From: Maribacter caenipelagi
Lineage (GTDB): Bacteria; Bacteroidota; Bacteroidia; Flavobacteriales; Flavobacteriaceae
Direction: 5' to 3'
Assembly (NCBI RefSeq): GCF_004364175.1
Contig: NZ_SNZW01000014.1
Span: forward strand, 310,001 to 374,000
DNA: 64,000 bases
In this document: positions 47,220 through 56,034 of the stretch, piece by piece
Position numbering within the stretch: position 1 is the stretch's first letter
How the letters are laid out: each line of letters begins with the position of its first letter
Made by a program: the position numbers and the translations under genes
Notes under the pieces: generated by a model
Databases searched by the model: none
What the model saw: only the letters and a program-made list of their open reading frames with translations
Told to the model about the DNA's origin: nothing

Positions 47220-47747
47220 TTAATTATTTAAATTATGTTTTAGATTCTGCAGTCCTTGTTCAAAATCTTTACCAACCATTTTATCCATTGACATAAAAAG
47301 CATCATAATGCTCATTGGGAATTTATTCTTGCCGGTAAACCCCCATGTAACTTTACTTTTATTTACTTCATACTCTTCAAGCGTCATATAGCAATCAGAT
47401 TGAGACTTATAGGGCTTCAAAAATCGTAAATCTTGTTCAATACGCTCACCTTCCACAATTCTCGTTATCTCCTGTTCCCCTTCACCTACATCTTTATTTC
47501 CGCTCCAATGGCTCGTTGCCCCTATTTCACCATCGACACCTGTAAACGTAAGGTCCATATTTAGATCCTTTCTAGCCCATGGGGACCATTCTTGCTGCTT
47601 CTTTAAAAATTTTAAATGCTGCCAAACTTTTTCTGGCGAATGATCTAATTCTATACTTCTCGAAACCTCATAACCTTTTGGCGCAATAAGCGCTAAAATA
47701 ATTACCAAGGTTACTACTATTGTAATAATTATAAATACGGTATACAT
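47220..47747 (-). CDS. SRPBCC-domain membrane-anchored protein
   Basis: 175 aa. An N-terminal membrane helix (about 2-24) is followed by an SRPBCC/START-like domain: GYEVSRSIELDHSPEKVWQHLKFLKKQQEWSPWARKD and EIGATSHWSGNKDVGEGEQEITRIVEGERIEQDLRF. It belongs to the polyketide-cyclase/AHSA1 type fold that binds hydrophobic ligands. The ligand is unknown. It is co-directional with the VOC gene. Confidence 0.86.
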   Translation of the reverse strand: MYTVFIIITIVVTLVIILALIAPKGYEVSRSIELDHSPEKVWQHLKFLKKQQEWSPWARKDLNMDLTFTGVDGEIGATSHWSGNKDVGEGEQEITRIVEGERIEQDLRFLKPYKSQSDCYMTLEEYEVNKSKVTWGFTGKNKFPMSIMMLFMSMDKMVGKDFEQGLQNLKHNLNN

Positions 47748-47788
47748 CGGCTGGTTAATTAATTGTTGATTAACAAGTTAGTTAAAAT

Positions 47789-48445
47789 TTAATTATCAGA
47801 TTTATATCTTTCTAGAATGTCGTCGATACTCTTTATTGACTTTTTGGTCCAGTCTAATCGTGTTTCAAATATTTGTTCTTCTGTCAATTCCCAATCTGCA
47901 TCAGAAGCTTTTAATTGGGTCGTTAAATGCTGAAGTATTATTGCTGCAGAAACAGAAATATTTAGACTTTCTGTAAAACCTACCATGGGTATTTTTAAAT
48001 AGGCGTCTGAGTTTTCTAGAACATAATCGCTTAATCCATTCTTCTCCGTACCAAAAAACAAAGCCGTTTTACTATCTAGTTTAAAATCTTGCAATAACGA
48101 ACTATCTGCATGCGGACTAGTAGCTACAATTTTATATCCTTTTTCTCGTAACGAATCTATTACTTGTTTTGAATTTTGATACCGTTTTATATCTACCCAT
48201 TTCTGCGCTCCCATGGCAATCTCTTCATCCAAATGTTGGCCATTTCTATCCTCTATCAAATGAGCAGTCTGTACACCGAATGATTCGCAACTTCTAACCA
48301 CTGCGCTAGTATTGTGCATTTGAAATACATCTTCTACCGCAACGGTCAAATAATTAGTGCGTTCAGCTAATATCTCAACAAAACGCTGTTTTCTATTTTC
48401 TGAAATAAATTCTTCTAAATACGATAAAAGCTTCAAATCGATCAT
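47789..48445 (-). CDS. trmH: tRNA/rRNA 2'-O-methyltransferase, TrmH (SpoU) family
   Basis: 218 aa. The TrmH SPOUT motifs are present: motif 1 region DVFQMHNTSAVVRSCESFGVQ (with the conserved N and R), motif 2 FFGTEKNGLSDYVLENSDAYLKIPMVGFTESLNISVSAAIIL (GxExxGL...IPMxGxxxSLNVSVA). It is closest to tRNA Gm18 methyltransferase TrmH, which also fits the C-terminal extension; the exact target is inferred. Divergent from the sirtuin gene, 48 bp away. Confidence 0.88.
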   Translation of the reverse strand: MIDLKLLSYLEEFISENRKQRFVEILAERTNYLTVAVEDVFQMHNTSAVVRSCESFGVQTAHLIEDRNGQHLDEEIAMGAQKWVDIKRYQNSKQVIDSLREKGYKIVATSPHADSSLLQDFKLDSKTALFFGTEKNGLSDYVLENSDAYLKIPMVGFTESLNISVSAAIILQHLTTQLKASDADWELTEEQIFETRLDWTKKSIKSIDDILERYKSDN

Positions 48446-48493
48446 GCCCCCAAGATAAGAAAAGTATATTTTTATAAATATTATTTAGAACCC

Positions 48494-49180
48494 ATGAAAA
48501 ACATTGTTGTATTAACAGGTGCCGGAATTTCTGCTGAAAGCGGATTAAAAACGTTTAGAGATGCTAATGGCTTATGGGAGGGTCATGATGTTATGGAGGT
48601 TGCCACACCAGAAGGATTTCAGAATAATCCGGAATTGGTGTTGGAGTTTTACAATCAAAGAAGAAGGCAATTGCTAACCGTCGAACCCAACGCAGCACAT
48701 AAGGCGTTGGTTACGCTAGAAGCATATTTTAATGTTCATATTATCACCCAAAATGTAGATGATCTACATGAGCGTGCCGGCAGTTCTCGAGTACTACATC
48801 TTCATGGCGAATTATTAAAAGCACGAAATATAAATTCAACTAATGAAATATTTGAATGTAAGCAAGATATTTTACTGGGCGATACCTGTAAAAACGGATT
48901 TCAACTTAGACCACATATCGTTTGGTTTGGCGAGGCTGTACCATTATTTGAAGAAGCAATTGCTATTTCCGAAAAAGCAGATTATTTAATTATTATTGGC
49001 ACATCTATGCAGGTATACCCAGCTGCAAGCTTAATAGATTTTGTCAACTTTTCGACGCCAATATATTTCATTGACCCAAAGCCTGCTATAACAAAATCTA
49101 AAAAAAACAATCTAACTATTATTGCTGAAACTGCAGTAACCGGAACTCCTACTTTGGTTGCTTCCCTAATTGATAAATAA
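48494..49180 (+). CDS. cobB: Sir2-family NAD-dependent protein deacylase
   Basis: 228 aa. Rossmann motif GAGISAESGLKTFRD (9-23), TQNVDDLHERAG (85-96) and catalytic His104 in LHLHGEL. FYNQRRR supplies Tyr53 and Arg56, the pair that selects succinyl or malonyl lysine in CobB/SIRT5-type enzymes. Between 105 and 140 only two cysteines (Cys122, Cys132) are present rather than the four zinc ligands of canonical sirtuins, so the zinc module appears lost. The last 32 bp overlap the haem-binding gene on the opposite strand. Confidence 0.9.
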   Translation: MKNIVVLTGAGISAESGLKTFRDANGLWEGHDVMEVATPEGFQNNPELVLEFYNQRRRQLLTVEPNAAHKALVTLEAYFNVHIITQNVDDLHERAGSSRVLHLHGELLKARNINSTNEIFECKQDILLGDTCKNGFQLRPHIVWFGEAVPLFEEAIAISEKADYLIIIGTSMQVYPAASLIDFVNFSTPIYFIDPKPAITKSKKNNLTIIAETAVTGTPTLVASLIDK

Positions 49181-49622
49181 TTCTAGTTTGTCTTACCCAC
49201 TCGACCAATTTATTAACTTCGCTAGTAGTAAGTTCTGTGTTTTTATGAAATAGCGTGTATTGAGATAAAGGCATTTTACCATTGACTACTTGCTCTTCTA
49301 TCTCCGTTAATAAACGATCCTTTTTATCTAACGAATAATTTTCCCATTCAGAAAAATTCAAATGTTCTTTACCGTCTTTCACATGACCTGCCAATAAATA
49401 TGAAATAGGAGCTATATTATTATACCAAGGGTATTCTGTATTGTTGCTATGACAATCGTAACAAGAAGTTTCAAATGAAGTTTTAAGTTCTGGCGAAGGA
49501 TTCGTTTGCTTTATAAAAGCTTCGGTATGCTTACCTGCGGATGTATTTTTTGTTGGACTGAAAAATTGCATGGCCACGAACACCACTAGGACTCCTAGGC
49601 TAATTTTTTTTAGTAATTTCAT
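49149..49622 (-). CDS. Haem-binding domain protein (c-type cytochrome-like)
   Basis: 157 aa. An N-terminal hydrophobic segment (6-22) anchors or exports it. A single CxxCH haem-attachment motif, CYDCHSN (Cys54, Cys57, His58), is followed by TEYPWYNNIAPISYLLAGHVKDGKEHLNFSEW, the usual sequence of the Haem_bd family with further candidate ligands. It is likely a periplasmic electron carrier or haem sensor. It is convergent with and overlaps the sirtuin gene by 32 bp at the 3' ends. Confidence 0.88.
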   Translation of the reverse strand: MKLLKKISLGVLVVFVAMQFFSPTKNTSAGKHTEAFIKQTNPSPELKTSFETSCYDCHSNNTEYPWYNNIAPISYLLAGHVKDGKEHLNFSEWENYSLDKKDRLLTEIEEQVVNGKMPLSQYTLFHKNTELTTSEVNKLVEWVRQTRIIYQLGKQPK

Positions 49623-49656
49623 ATTTGGGGGAAATGAAAATTAAAGATACAATTTT

Positions 49657-50223
49657 ATGAATAAGGAAAAACTTTATGAAGCTTTGAATTATGTTAACGC
49701 TTCAAGAGAAAGCCGTGGTAAAATGGTATCTAGAATTGAAGACAATCTACATTTAATCCCTATTCTTATTGAGATAATTAAAGACGATGTAGACCCCATA
49801 TCATGTAAGGCTGGTTGGGTTTTAGAAAGTGTTGCACAAATAAATTTAACCCCAATTATAACGAACCTTGATGTATTCATCGATTCGTTAAAACATATTT
49901 CACTAGAATCGTCTGTTCGTCCTGCTTCAAAAATTTGTCAGTTATTAGTAATAAACGAATTTTCAAAAAAGTCTGAAAAACTAAAACAAAATTTAACCAC
50001 ATATCATTTAAATGCCATTACAGAAGCTGCTTTTGATTGGCTAATCGGTGATTATAAAGTTGCCCCAAAAGCATACTCAATGACCACACTTTTATTAATA
50101 GGAAGAAGAATAACATGGATTCATCCAGAATTACAACAAATACTTAAGCAAAACTATGAAAGCGGAAGTGCTGCATATAAGGCAAGAGCCAGAATGACCT
50201 TAAAAGTTCTAGAAAAAAAGTAG
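49657..50223 (+). CDS. Alpha-helical, HEAT-like protein of unknown function
   Basis: 188 aa, no signal peptide. The sequence is all-helical with repeated LxxLxxI-type helices (LIPILIEIIKDDVDPISCKAGWVLESVA, FIDSLKHISLESSVRPASKICQLL), compatible with HEAT-like repeats. A conserved-looking block is AAFDWLIGDYKVAPKAYSMTTLLLIGR. It resembles small proteins often encoded next to purB in flavobacteria, sometimes mis-annotated as adenylosuccinate lyase. It precedes purB by 125 bp; purB has its own -7 box, so the link is positional only. Confidence 0.68.
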   Translation: MNKEKLYEALNYVNASRESRGKMVSRIEDNLHLIPILIEIIKDDVDPISCKAGWVLESVAQINLTPIITNLDVFIDSLKHISLESSVRPASKICQLLVINEFSKKSEKLKQNLTTYHLNAITEAAFDWLIGDYKVAPKAYSMTTLLLIGRRITWIHPELQQILKQNYESGSAAYKARARMTLKVLEKK

Positions 50224-50315
50224 TGTATTAATAAACCATCTAAAATTGTTCATTAAATAAATCCATTTGACCATAACTTAAAGCACATATGGTTTTAAAC
50301 TTTGATACGATTAGG

Positions 50316-50323
50316 TATATTTG
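50316..50323 (+). promoter_or_regulatory. -7 box for purB
   Basis: TATATTTG matches TAnnTTTG, 25 bp upstream of the ATG at 50349. Confidence 0.5.
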
Positions 50324-50348
50324 CCCCTTATTAATTTAACCATTCATT

Positions 50349-51692
50349 ATGTCTCTTAATGCATTAAATGCCATTTCACCTATTGACGGTCGTTATAGCT
50401 CTAAAACCAAATCTTTATCAGCTTACTTTTCTGAAGAAGCATTAATAAAATATAGAGTTAGAGTAGAAATAGAGTACTTTATTGCACTTTGCGAAATTCC
50501 ATTACCGCAACTTTCTTCATTTGATACGTCAAAGTTTGATACCCTTAGAAAAATTTACCTTGATTTTTCTACTGAAGATGCTGAAGAAATTAAAGAGATT
50601 GAGAGAACTACCAATCATGATGTTAAGGCTGTCGAATACTTTATTAAAAAGGCATTCGACTCTTTAGGCATTTCTGAATTTAAAGAATTTATCCATTTCG
50701 GGTTAACTTCTCAAGATATCAATAATACCGCTATTCCGCTTTCTATTAAAGAAGCAATGAACGAAGTATATGTTCCTCAATATTTTGAGTTACTTGAAAA
50801 ATTAGATGTATTGACCTTAGAATGGTCAGACATACCTATGTTGGCAAGAACACACGGGCAACCTGCTTCGCCTACACGATTAGGAAAAGAAATTATGGTT
50901 TTCGTAGTTCGTTTAAAAGAACAATTCAATTTATTGAACGATATACCAAGTGCTGCAAAATTTGGAGGTGCTACTGGTAATTTCAACGCTCATCTAGTGG
51001 CCTACCCTACGATAGATTGGAGAACCTTTGGTCAAGAATTCGTGCAAGAGAAATTAGGACTTCAACATTCGTTCCCAACAACTCAAATTGAACATTATGA
51101 CCACTTAGCCGCATTATTTGATGGTCTTAAACGTATAAACACTATAATTCTCGATCTTGATCGCGATTTTTGGACGTACGTTTCGATGGATTATTTTAAA
51201 CAAAAAATCAAGGCAGGTGAAGTTGGATCATCAGCTATGCCACACAAGGTGAACCCTATAGATTTCGAAAATTCTGAAGGTAACCTTGGTATTGCCAATG
51301 CTATTTTTGAACATTTATCAGCTAAGCTTCCAGTTTCTAGATTGCAAAGAGATTTAACCGATAGTACCGTATTAAGAAACGTAGGTGTTCCTTTTGCTCA
51401 TACTATTATCGCTTTTCAATCTACTCTAAAGGGCTTGAACAAATTACTTTTAAACAAACAAAAACTTGAGCAAGATCTAGAGAATAACTGGGCCGTAGTG
51501 GCTGAAGCAATTCAAACAATTCTAAGACGTGAAAATTACCCTAATCCTTATGAAGCTTTAAAAGGACTTACACGTACCAACGAGAAAATCAATAAAGATT
51601 CTATAGCAAACTTCATAGACACTTTAGAGGTATCTAACGAAATTAAGAACGAGTTAAAACAAATATCTCCTAGTAATTACACTGGTATTTAA
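50349..51692 (+). CDS. purB: Adenylosuccinate lyase
   Basis: 447 aa. It begins LNALNAISPIDGRYSSKTKSLSAYFSEEALIKYR, typical of the PurB subgroup. The fumarase/aspartase signature is GSSAMPHKVNPIDFENSEGN, and ARTHGQPASPTRLGKEI carries the catalytic His. It catalyses two steps, SAICAR to AICAR and adenylosuccinate to AMP. It is monocistronic, with a terminator-like hairpin after it. Confidence 0.97.
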   Translation: MSLNALNAISPIDGRYSSKTKSLSAYFSEEALIKYRVRVEIEYFIALCEIPLPQLSSFDTSKFDTLRKIYLDFSTEDAEEIKEIERTTNHDVKAVEYFIKKAFDSLGISEFKEFIHFGLTSQDINNTAIPLSIKEAMNEVYVPQYFELLEKLDVLTLEWSDIPMLARTHGQPASPTRLGKEIMVFVVRLKEQFNLLNDIPSAAKFGGATGNFNAHLVAYPTIDWRTFGQEFVQEKLGLQHSFPTTQIEHYDHLAALFDGLKRINTIILDLDRDFWTYVSMDYFKQKIKAGEVGSSAMPHKVNPIDFENSEGNLGIANAIFEHLSAKLPVSRLQRDLTDSTVLRNVGVPFAHTIIAFQSTLKGLNKLLLNKQKLEQDLENNWAVVAEAIQTILRRENYPNPYEALKGLTRTNEKINKDSIANFIDTLEVSNEIKNELKQISPSNYTGI

Positions 51693-51735
51693 GCCAGTTT
51701 TAATGCATTAAAAAATTTCTTTTGTTCATATACAC

Positions 51736-51765
51736 CATATCGCCCGTTTCGGGCGATATGTATTT
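51736..51765 (+). terminator. Terminator-like hairpin after purB
   Basis: A perfect 10-bp GC-rich stem CATATCGCCC/GGGCGATATG with a 5-nt loop is followed by TATTTTAG. The T tract is imperfect. Confidence 0.75.
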
Positions 51766-51818
51766 TAGATTGTGGTTCGTAACGCATATATTTCACTTGA
51801 ACAAAAAACTAAAATTGT

Positions 51819-52700
51819 ATGCAAACAAATTTCTCAGTTGAAGAATCAGTAAGTAATTTATGGGATAAATTAGATGGCTGGCTAGAATCAATCATCTTAA
51901 AATTACCAAACCTAGCTATGGCTGTTTTGGTAATGTTCTTATTTTACTTTCTAGCCAGAGGAATACGTAAAGTTCTTAAAAGAACGATTTTGAGAAAAAT
52001 ATCTCAAGTTTCCATTCAAGAAATAATAGCCAAAGTAGTATTTGTCGTTATTATACTAATCGGGTTTTTTATAGCCTTAGGTGTTTTAGACCTTGACAAG
52101 GTATTAACAAGTATATTAGCTGGAGCAGGTGTTGTTGGTCTAGCAATCGGTTTGGCACTTCAAGGAACGCTAAGCAACACATTTGGCGGACTTATACTAT
52201 CTTTTATGCCGCAGCTTAAAATCAATGATTTTATCTCTGCTGATGGTGTATCTGGCTTTGTTACCGAAATAAGTCTCAGAAACATTATTCTTAAAAAACC
52301 AGATAATAATGTAGTGGTTATACCCAATTCTAAATTTATAGACGGATCATTCACTAATTATTCTATGAACGACAGAAACAGAATTTTTGTGAATTGTGGT
52401 GTGGGTTATGAAAGTGACTTACAGATGGTAGAAGATTTAACCGTAAAAATTATATCAGATAATTTTAAGCAGAATGATGACGAAAACGTGGAATTCTTTT
52501 TTACTGAGTTCGGCGATAGCTCTATCAACTTTATGGTCCGTTTTTGGACAGACTGTGTTAATGTGAAACAAGAACATGCCGCACGACATAAAGCCATTAA
52601 AATCATTAAGAAACACTTTGATGATCGCGATATCAATATTCCGTTCCCTATTCGAACATTAGACTTTGGAAAAAACAATCTACAGATTGTAAAAGAGTAA
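51819..52700 (+). CDS. Mechanosensitive ion channel, MscS family (copy 1)
   Basis: 293 aa. Three transmembrane helices: about 30-50, 68-88 and the pore helix VLTSILAGAGVVGLAIGLALQGTLSNTFGGLILSF (about 92-125), rich in Gly/Ala as in MscS TM3. The cytoplasmic beta domain has VVIPNSKFIDGSFTNYS and a C-terminal alpha/beta part. It opens under membrane tension to release solutes on osmotic downshock. It has the basic MscS size with no extra domain. It converges with the second MscS gene at 52809. Confidence 0.94.
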   Translation: MQTNFSVEESVSNLWDKLDGWLESIILKLPNLAMAVLVMFLFYFLARGIRKVLKRTILRKISQVSIQEIIAKVVFVVIILIGFFIALGVLDLDKVLTSILAGAGVVGLAIGLALQGTLSNTFGGLILSFMPQLKINDFISADGVSGFVTEISLRNIILKKPDNNVVVIPNSKFIDGSFTNYSMNDRNRIFVNCGVGYESDLQMVEDLTVKIISDNFKQNDDENVEFFFTEFGDSSINFMVRFWTDCVNVKQEHAARHKAIKIIKKHFDDRDINIPFPIRTLDFGKNNLQIVKE

Positions 52701-52755
52701 AATATTTCGAGGAAAGCATCAGAGTATTTATATTTCGATTATCGAGTAAAATTAA

Positions 52756-52787
52756 AAAAGCCCGTTGAGCAAGTTCAAAGGGCTTTT
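52756..52787 (+). terminator. Bidirectional terminator between the two MscS genes
   Basis: The stem AAAAGCCC/GGGCTTTT is extended inside by TTGA/TCAA across one mismatched position. It lies between the converging stops at 52700 and 52809, with A and T runs on the two sides. Confidence 0.85.
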
Positions 52788-52808
52788 ACTAACTAACTAG
52801 ACTAAATA

Positions 52809-53618
52809 TTATTTATTTATTTGAACTTCGTGCGGGTAAGGAATTTCAATACCTGCAGTATCTAATGCTTTCTTAGTACCTTCAATTGTTGCAAAGTAAA
52901 CATCCCAAAAATCTTCTGGCTTACAGAAAGGACGCACTGCAAGATTTACAGAACTATCTGCCAATTCAGATACATTAACTGAAGGAGCTGGATCTTGTAA
53001 TACTTGAGGATTTGCCTTCAACATTGCCAATAACACATCTTTTGTTTTTTGTAAATCAGAACCGTAATCTACACCAACTGTAGTATCAACTCTAATTTTA
53101 CCTTCTGCGGTGTAGTTTACTATGTTACCGTTTGCCATTGCACCATTCGGCACAATCGCCAACTTATTTTCTGGTGTAACCAACTTAGTTGTAAAAATTT
53201 CAATCTCTTTTACATTACCTAATACACCTTGTGCTTCTATTAAATCTCCAATTTTATAAGGTTTGAAAATTATTAGCAGTACGCCACCAGCGAAATTAGA
53301 AAGAGACCCTTGTAATGCTAAACCGATAGCTAAACCAGCTGCTGCAATAACCGCTGCAAAGCTAGTAGTTTCAACACCTAAGGTTGAAATAACCGTAATA
53401 ATCAGAAATATTGTAAGTGTCCATTTCACTAAACTTAACAAGAACTTCTGCAATGATTCATCGTAATCCTGCTTGGTCATCCCTTTTCTAGTGACACCAA
53501 TTAACTTTTTTATAACCCAAGAACCAATGATATAAATAACAATAGCCAAAAGAACCTTTGGTCCATATTCCATTGCCATTCCAATTCCTTTGTCAATCCA
53601 TACTTGTGCGTTTTCCAT
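52809..53618 (-). CDS. Mechanosensitive ion channel, MscS family (copy 2)
   Basis: 269 aa. Helices about 17-35, 60-80 and the pore helix FAAVIAAAGLAIGLALQGSLSNFAGGVLLIIF (about 88-120). The beta domain reads PYKIGDLIEAQGVLGNVKEIEIFTTKL and IVPNGAMANGNIVNYT, very close to E. coli MscS. The two copies share the pore pattern GLAIGLALQGxLSN but are clearly different proteins. Its C-terminus ends in a basic INK tail. It is monocistronic in the minus direction. Confidence 0.94.
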   Translation of the reverse strand: MENAQVWIDKGIGMAMEYGPKVLLAIVIYIIGSWVIKKLIGVTRKGMTKQDYDESLQKFLLSLVKWTLTIFLIITVISTLGVETTSFAAVIAAAGLAIGLALQGSLSNFAGGVLLIIFKPYKIGDLIEAQGVLGNVKEIEIFTTKLVTPENKLAIVPNGAMANGNIVNYTAEGKIRVDTTVGVDYGSDLQKTKDVLLAMLKANPQVLQDPAPSVNVSELADSSVNLAVRPFCKPEDFWDVYFATIEGTKKALDTAGIEIPYPHEVQINK

Positions 53619-53731
53619 TTTAAAATGTTTGTTTAGGTTGTTTGTATATTATTCTCACTTATTAGGACACCAATTTTATTGATTGGTCACATTAAAAATA
53701 GAGGTCAACCGGAATTAGAACAAATAAAAAA

Positions 53732-53753
53732 CCCATTACAATTATGTAATGGG
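53732..53753 (-). terminator. Terminator after the third DUF4252 gene
   Basis: A 9-bp perfect stem CCCATTACA/TGTAATGGG with loop ATTA is followed on the minus strand by GTTTTTTATTTG, 29 bp beyond the stop at 53782. Confidence 0.88.
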
Positions 53754-53781
53754 CTGTTTATAATACAATTAGATTATGAAT

Positions 53782-54321
53782 TTATCCTTTAATTAAATTT
53801 CCGAGTTTTTCGAGACCCTTGCCATTTAAATCAGATTTTTCCATAGCTTGAATTAATTGAACAAAACTTGCGGGGTTCATATCATCTCCGAGAACACGAA
53901 CAAGAATTAATCCTTTTTCATCATTATCGCCATAAATTACTAACTCATCAATACTATCATCATCTCCCTTTAACTGTAATGTCGCTTTACCCATTGACGT
54001 GTTCATTTTAATGAGCTCACTATAATCATCGGCTTTTAAAATCGATTTAATCGTTGCTTTTTGAGCTTGATAATCTGCTTCGTTATCAGCCTTCTTCTGA
54101 AACGCTAATACATTCAACTTTTTAAGTGACGAAGCCGCTTCCATCTCTGAATCACTCAAATTTGCTTTTTCTAAATCTAAGAGACTAGAAGGCAAATCAA
54201 AAGACATAAAATTAGGATTCTCTGCACTTGAAATATAAAACTCTTGCAAGCTCTGTTCTGACGAGCATGATGAAATGGCAAAACCTAGTACCAACATCAT
54301 CATAAAATATACTTTTTTCAT
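53782..54321 (-). CDS. DUF4252-family lipoprotein (third paralogue)
   Basis: 179 aa. Lipoprotein signal peptide with ISSC lipobox (Cys19), then SSEQSLQEFYISSAENPNFMSFDLPSSLLDLEKANL and the DUF4252 core SLKKLNVLAFQKK...YSELIKMNTSMGKATLQLKGDDDSIDELVIYGDNDEKGLILVRVLGDDM. It is the most divergent of the three copies and the only one with a lipobox. It has its own terminator on each side, so it is expressed by readthrough or from a separate promoter. Function unknown; likely outer-membrane anchored. Confidence 0.85.
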   Translation of the reverse strand: MKKVYFMMMLVLGFAISSCSSEQSLQEFYISSAENPNFMSFDLPSSLLDLEKANLSDSEMEAASSLKKLNVLAFQKKADNEADYQAQKATIKSILKADDYSELIKMNTSMGKATLQLKGDDDSIDELVIYGDNDEKGLILVRVLGDDMNPASFVQLIQAMEKSDLNGKGLEKLGNLIKG

Positions 54322-54341
54322 ACTATTCTTTTTAAATTACA

Positions 54342-54374
54342 AAAAAGGTCTTCCATTAAATGGAAGACCTTTTT
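54342..54374 (-). terminator. Terminator between the second and third DUF4252 genes
   Basis: A perfect 15-bp stem AAAAAGGTCTTCCAT/ATGGAAGACCTTTTT with a 3-nt loop lies 11 bp past the stop at 54385. It should strongly reduce expression of the third gene from the operon promoter. Confidence 0.92.
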
Positions 54375-54384
54375 CAAATATTTT

Positions 54385-54927
54385 TTATTTACCCGATGCT
54401 TTATTCAAATCTTTAGGCAAATCCATTTTATTGGTCAAAGTTCCTATCTTATTTAAATCTATGTCACCGGTAAGACTAACTAAAACCGTTTCAAGTTTAC
54501 GTCCATTATGCCCTACGTCTACATTTTCTAAACCACTAACGAACATCAATAATTCTGATACATGGTCTTTCTTTTTTCCGTCTTTCACATAAAACTTTAC
54601 GTTGACATCTTGATCTTTTACTCGCATTAACTCTTCTAGCTTCGAAGACTTAAGATATTTCTTTACGGTTGATGTCATATCTGCCGTTACCGAGGCATCT
54701 TCGGTCATGAACACCTTTACATTTCTGAGTCCGCTGGCTATTTCCATAAACTCCTTCGCCTCGGCGTCGTCACTCATGCCGCCTAATTTAGAAACTAGGT
54801 CGATCATACCTTTGTTTACAATTACAGACCCTACATTATCCATATTTTCATATTTATCAAATACAGATTGTGAAAAACCCAATACGGGTAAAATTGCCAT
54901 TAAAATTACTACTGCTACTTTTTTCAT
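54385..54927 (-). CDS. DUF4252-family exported protein (second paralogue)
   Basis: 180 aa. Signal peptide about 1-20 (VILMAILPVLGFSQ). The mature part has SVFDKYENMDNVGSVIVNKGM, the core VFMTEDASVTADMTSTVKKYLKSSKLEELMRVKDQDVNVKFYVKDGKKKDHVSELLMFVSGLENVD, and the C-terminal LETVLVSLTGDIDLNKIGTLTNKMDLP. It is clearly homologous along its whole length to the next copy (54385 versus 55041), sharing EELMRV, NVKFYVK, LLMFV and ETVL-SLTGDI. Role unknown. Confidence 0.87.
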   Translation of the reverse strand: MKKVAVVILMAILPVLGFSQSVFDKYENMDNVGSVIVNKGMIDLVSKLGGMSDDAEAKEFMEIASGLRNVKVFMTEDASVTADMTSTVKKYLKSSKLEELMRVKDQDVNVKFYVKDGKKKDHVSELLMFVSGLENVDVGHNGRKLETVLVSLTGDIDLNKIGTLTNKMDLPKDLNKASGK

Positions 54928-55040
54928 GATTGTTGTTTTTAATGCCGCTACCCTATTTAGGTTTTGGCGATTGATGAAATGATGAATGTTTGTTTTCGAA
55001 AAAGTGCTGAAATTAAGGGGTCAACACTTCTAAATACTTT

Positions 55041-55595
55041 TTAGTTCCCCTTCTTCCCTGCTTTACCTAATTGGTCTCCTCCAGGTAAATCCATTTTATC
55101 TGTCAATTTCGATACTGATCGTAAATTAATATCTCCGGTCAATGACAAAAGAACAGTTTCCAATTTCTTACCATTGATGTCTATGTCCATATCTTTCATA
55201 CCGGTTACAAACATTAATAGTTCTTTTACATGGTCGCTATCTTTACCCTCTTTTACATAAAACTTTACATTAGAGCTGCCATCACGCACCCTCATTAGTT
55301 CTTCAAAAGAAGAGCTATTGAGTCTGTTTGTCACCCAGCTATCTACATCTTTAGAAATTGCTGCGTCTTCAGTGGTAATCACCTTAAAACTGGTAATAGA
55401 ATTAACCAACTCAAAAAACTCTTTTGCTTCGGGATCATCTGAACTTACGCTCATTTTACCCAACATTTGAAACATTTTTGGCTGCATGGCAACAAAGGTT
55501 ACCTTATCATTATCTTCATACTTCTCAAAAATATCTTGAGCATTGATTATTACGGGGGCTAACACCAAAAGCGTTAATACAAGTATCTTTTTCAT
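55041..55595 (-). CDS. DUF4252-family exported protein (first paralogue)
   Basis: 184 aa. Signal peptide about 1-20 (LTLLVLAPVIINAQ). The mature part, DIFEKYEDNDKVTFVAMQPKMFQMLG through SSFEELMRVRDGSSNVKFYVKEGK and LLSLTGDINLRSVSKLTDKMDLPG, parallels the second copy. It ends in a basic GKAGKKGN tail. It begins 1 bp after the stop of the putative anti-sigma gene, so it is in the same operon as the ECF sigma factor. Confidence 0.87.
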   Translation of the reverse strand: MKKILVLTLLVLAPVIINAQDIFEKYEDNDKVTFVAMQPKMFQMLGKMSVSSDDPEAKEFFELVNSITSFKVITTEDAAISKDVDSWVTNRLNSSSFEELMRVRDGSSNVKFYVKEGKDSDHVKELLMFVTGMKDMDIDINGKKLETVLLSLTGDINLRSVSKLTDKMDLPGGDQLGKAGKKGN

Positions 55596-55596
55596 T

Positions 55597-56034
55597 TTAG
55601 TTGTTTTTCGTTAAAAATTTATTCGTTGTTTTTTCAAATTCATCTAAATGGTATAGTTGCTCTGTACCTTTATTAAAATTCATTGCTAATAAGGCAAAAG
55701 CCTCTTTTGCAGATTCTATTTCCTCTGGCGTATACTCATCTGCTAAAGTAACGGGAGGCGGTATAGGCTGATAAAAATAAAGCCCAAACATAAAGACTGC
55801 TATCGCGGCAACGGATACCCATTTCAAATAATTTCTTCTAGGTTTTAATGGTACCTGCTTTGTAAAGCGCTCTTCTTTTGCTATCGTAAAGTAATTGAAC
55901 AAAGGTGTATACTGCTCTAAATGAGGAGCTACTTTATCCTCTGAAAAATACTTTTTAAGTATTTCTTCTTCGGCAACCGTAGTGGTCGCCTCAAAATATT
56001 TTTCTATTAATTTTTCTATGTTATGCAATTCCAT
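55597..56034 (-). CDS. Putative membrane anti-sigma factor
   Basis: 145 aa. A soluble N-terminal part (1-70) that is helical and acidic/basic (HNIEKLIEKYFEATTTVAEEEILKKYF), one membrane helix (about 71-88, WVSVAAIAVFMFGLYFY), and a periplasmic tail (89-145). The layout and position directly after an ECF sigma gene, overlapping it by 14 bp, point to an anti-sigma factor. It has no HxxxCxxC zinc motif of the common ZAS class. The call rests on topology and context. Confidence 0.62.
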   Translation of the reverse strand: MELHNIEKLIEKYFEATTTVAEEEILKKYFSEDKVAPHLEQYTPLFNYFTIAKEERFTKQVPLKPRRNYLKWVSVAAIAVFMFGLYFYQPIPPPVTLADEYTPEEIESAKEAFALLAMNFNKGTEQLYHLDEFEKTTNKFLTKNN

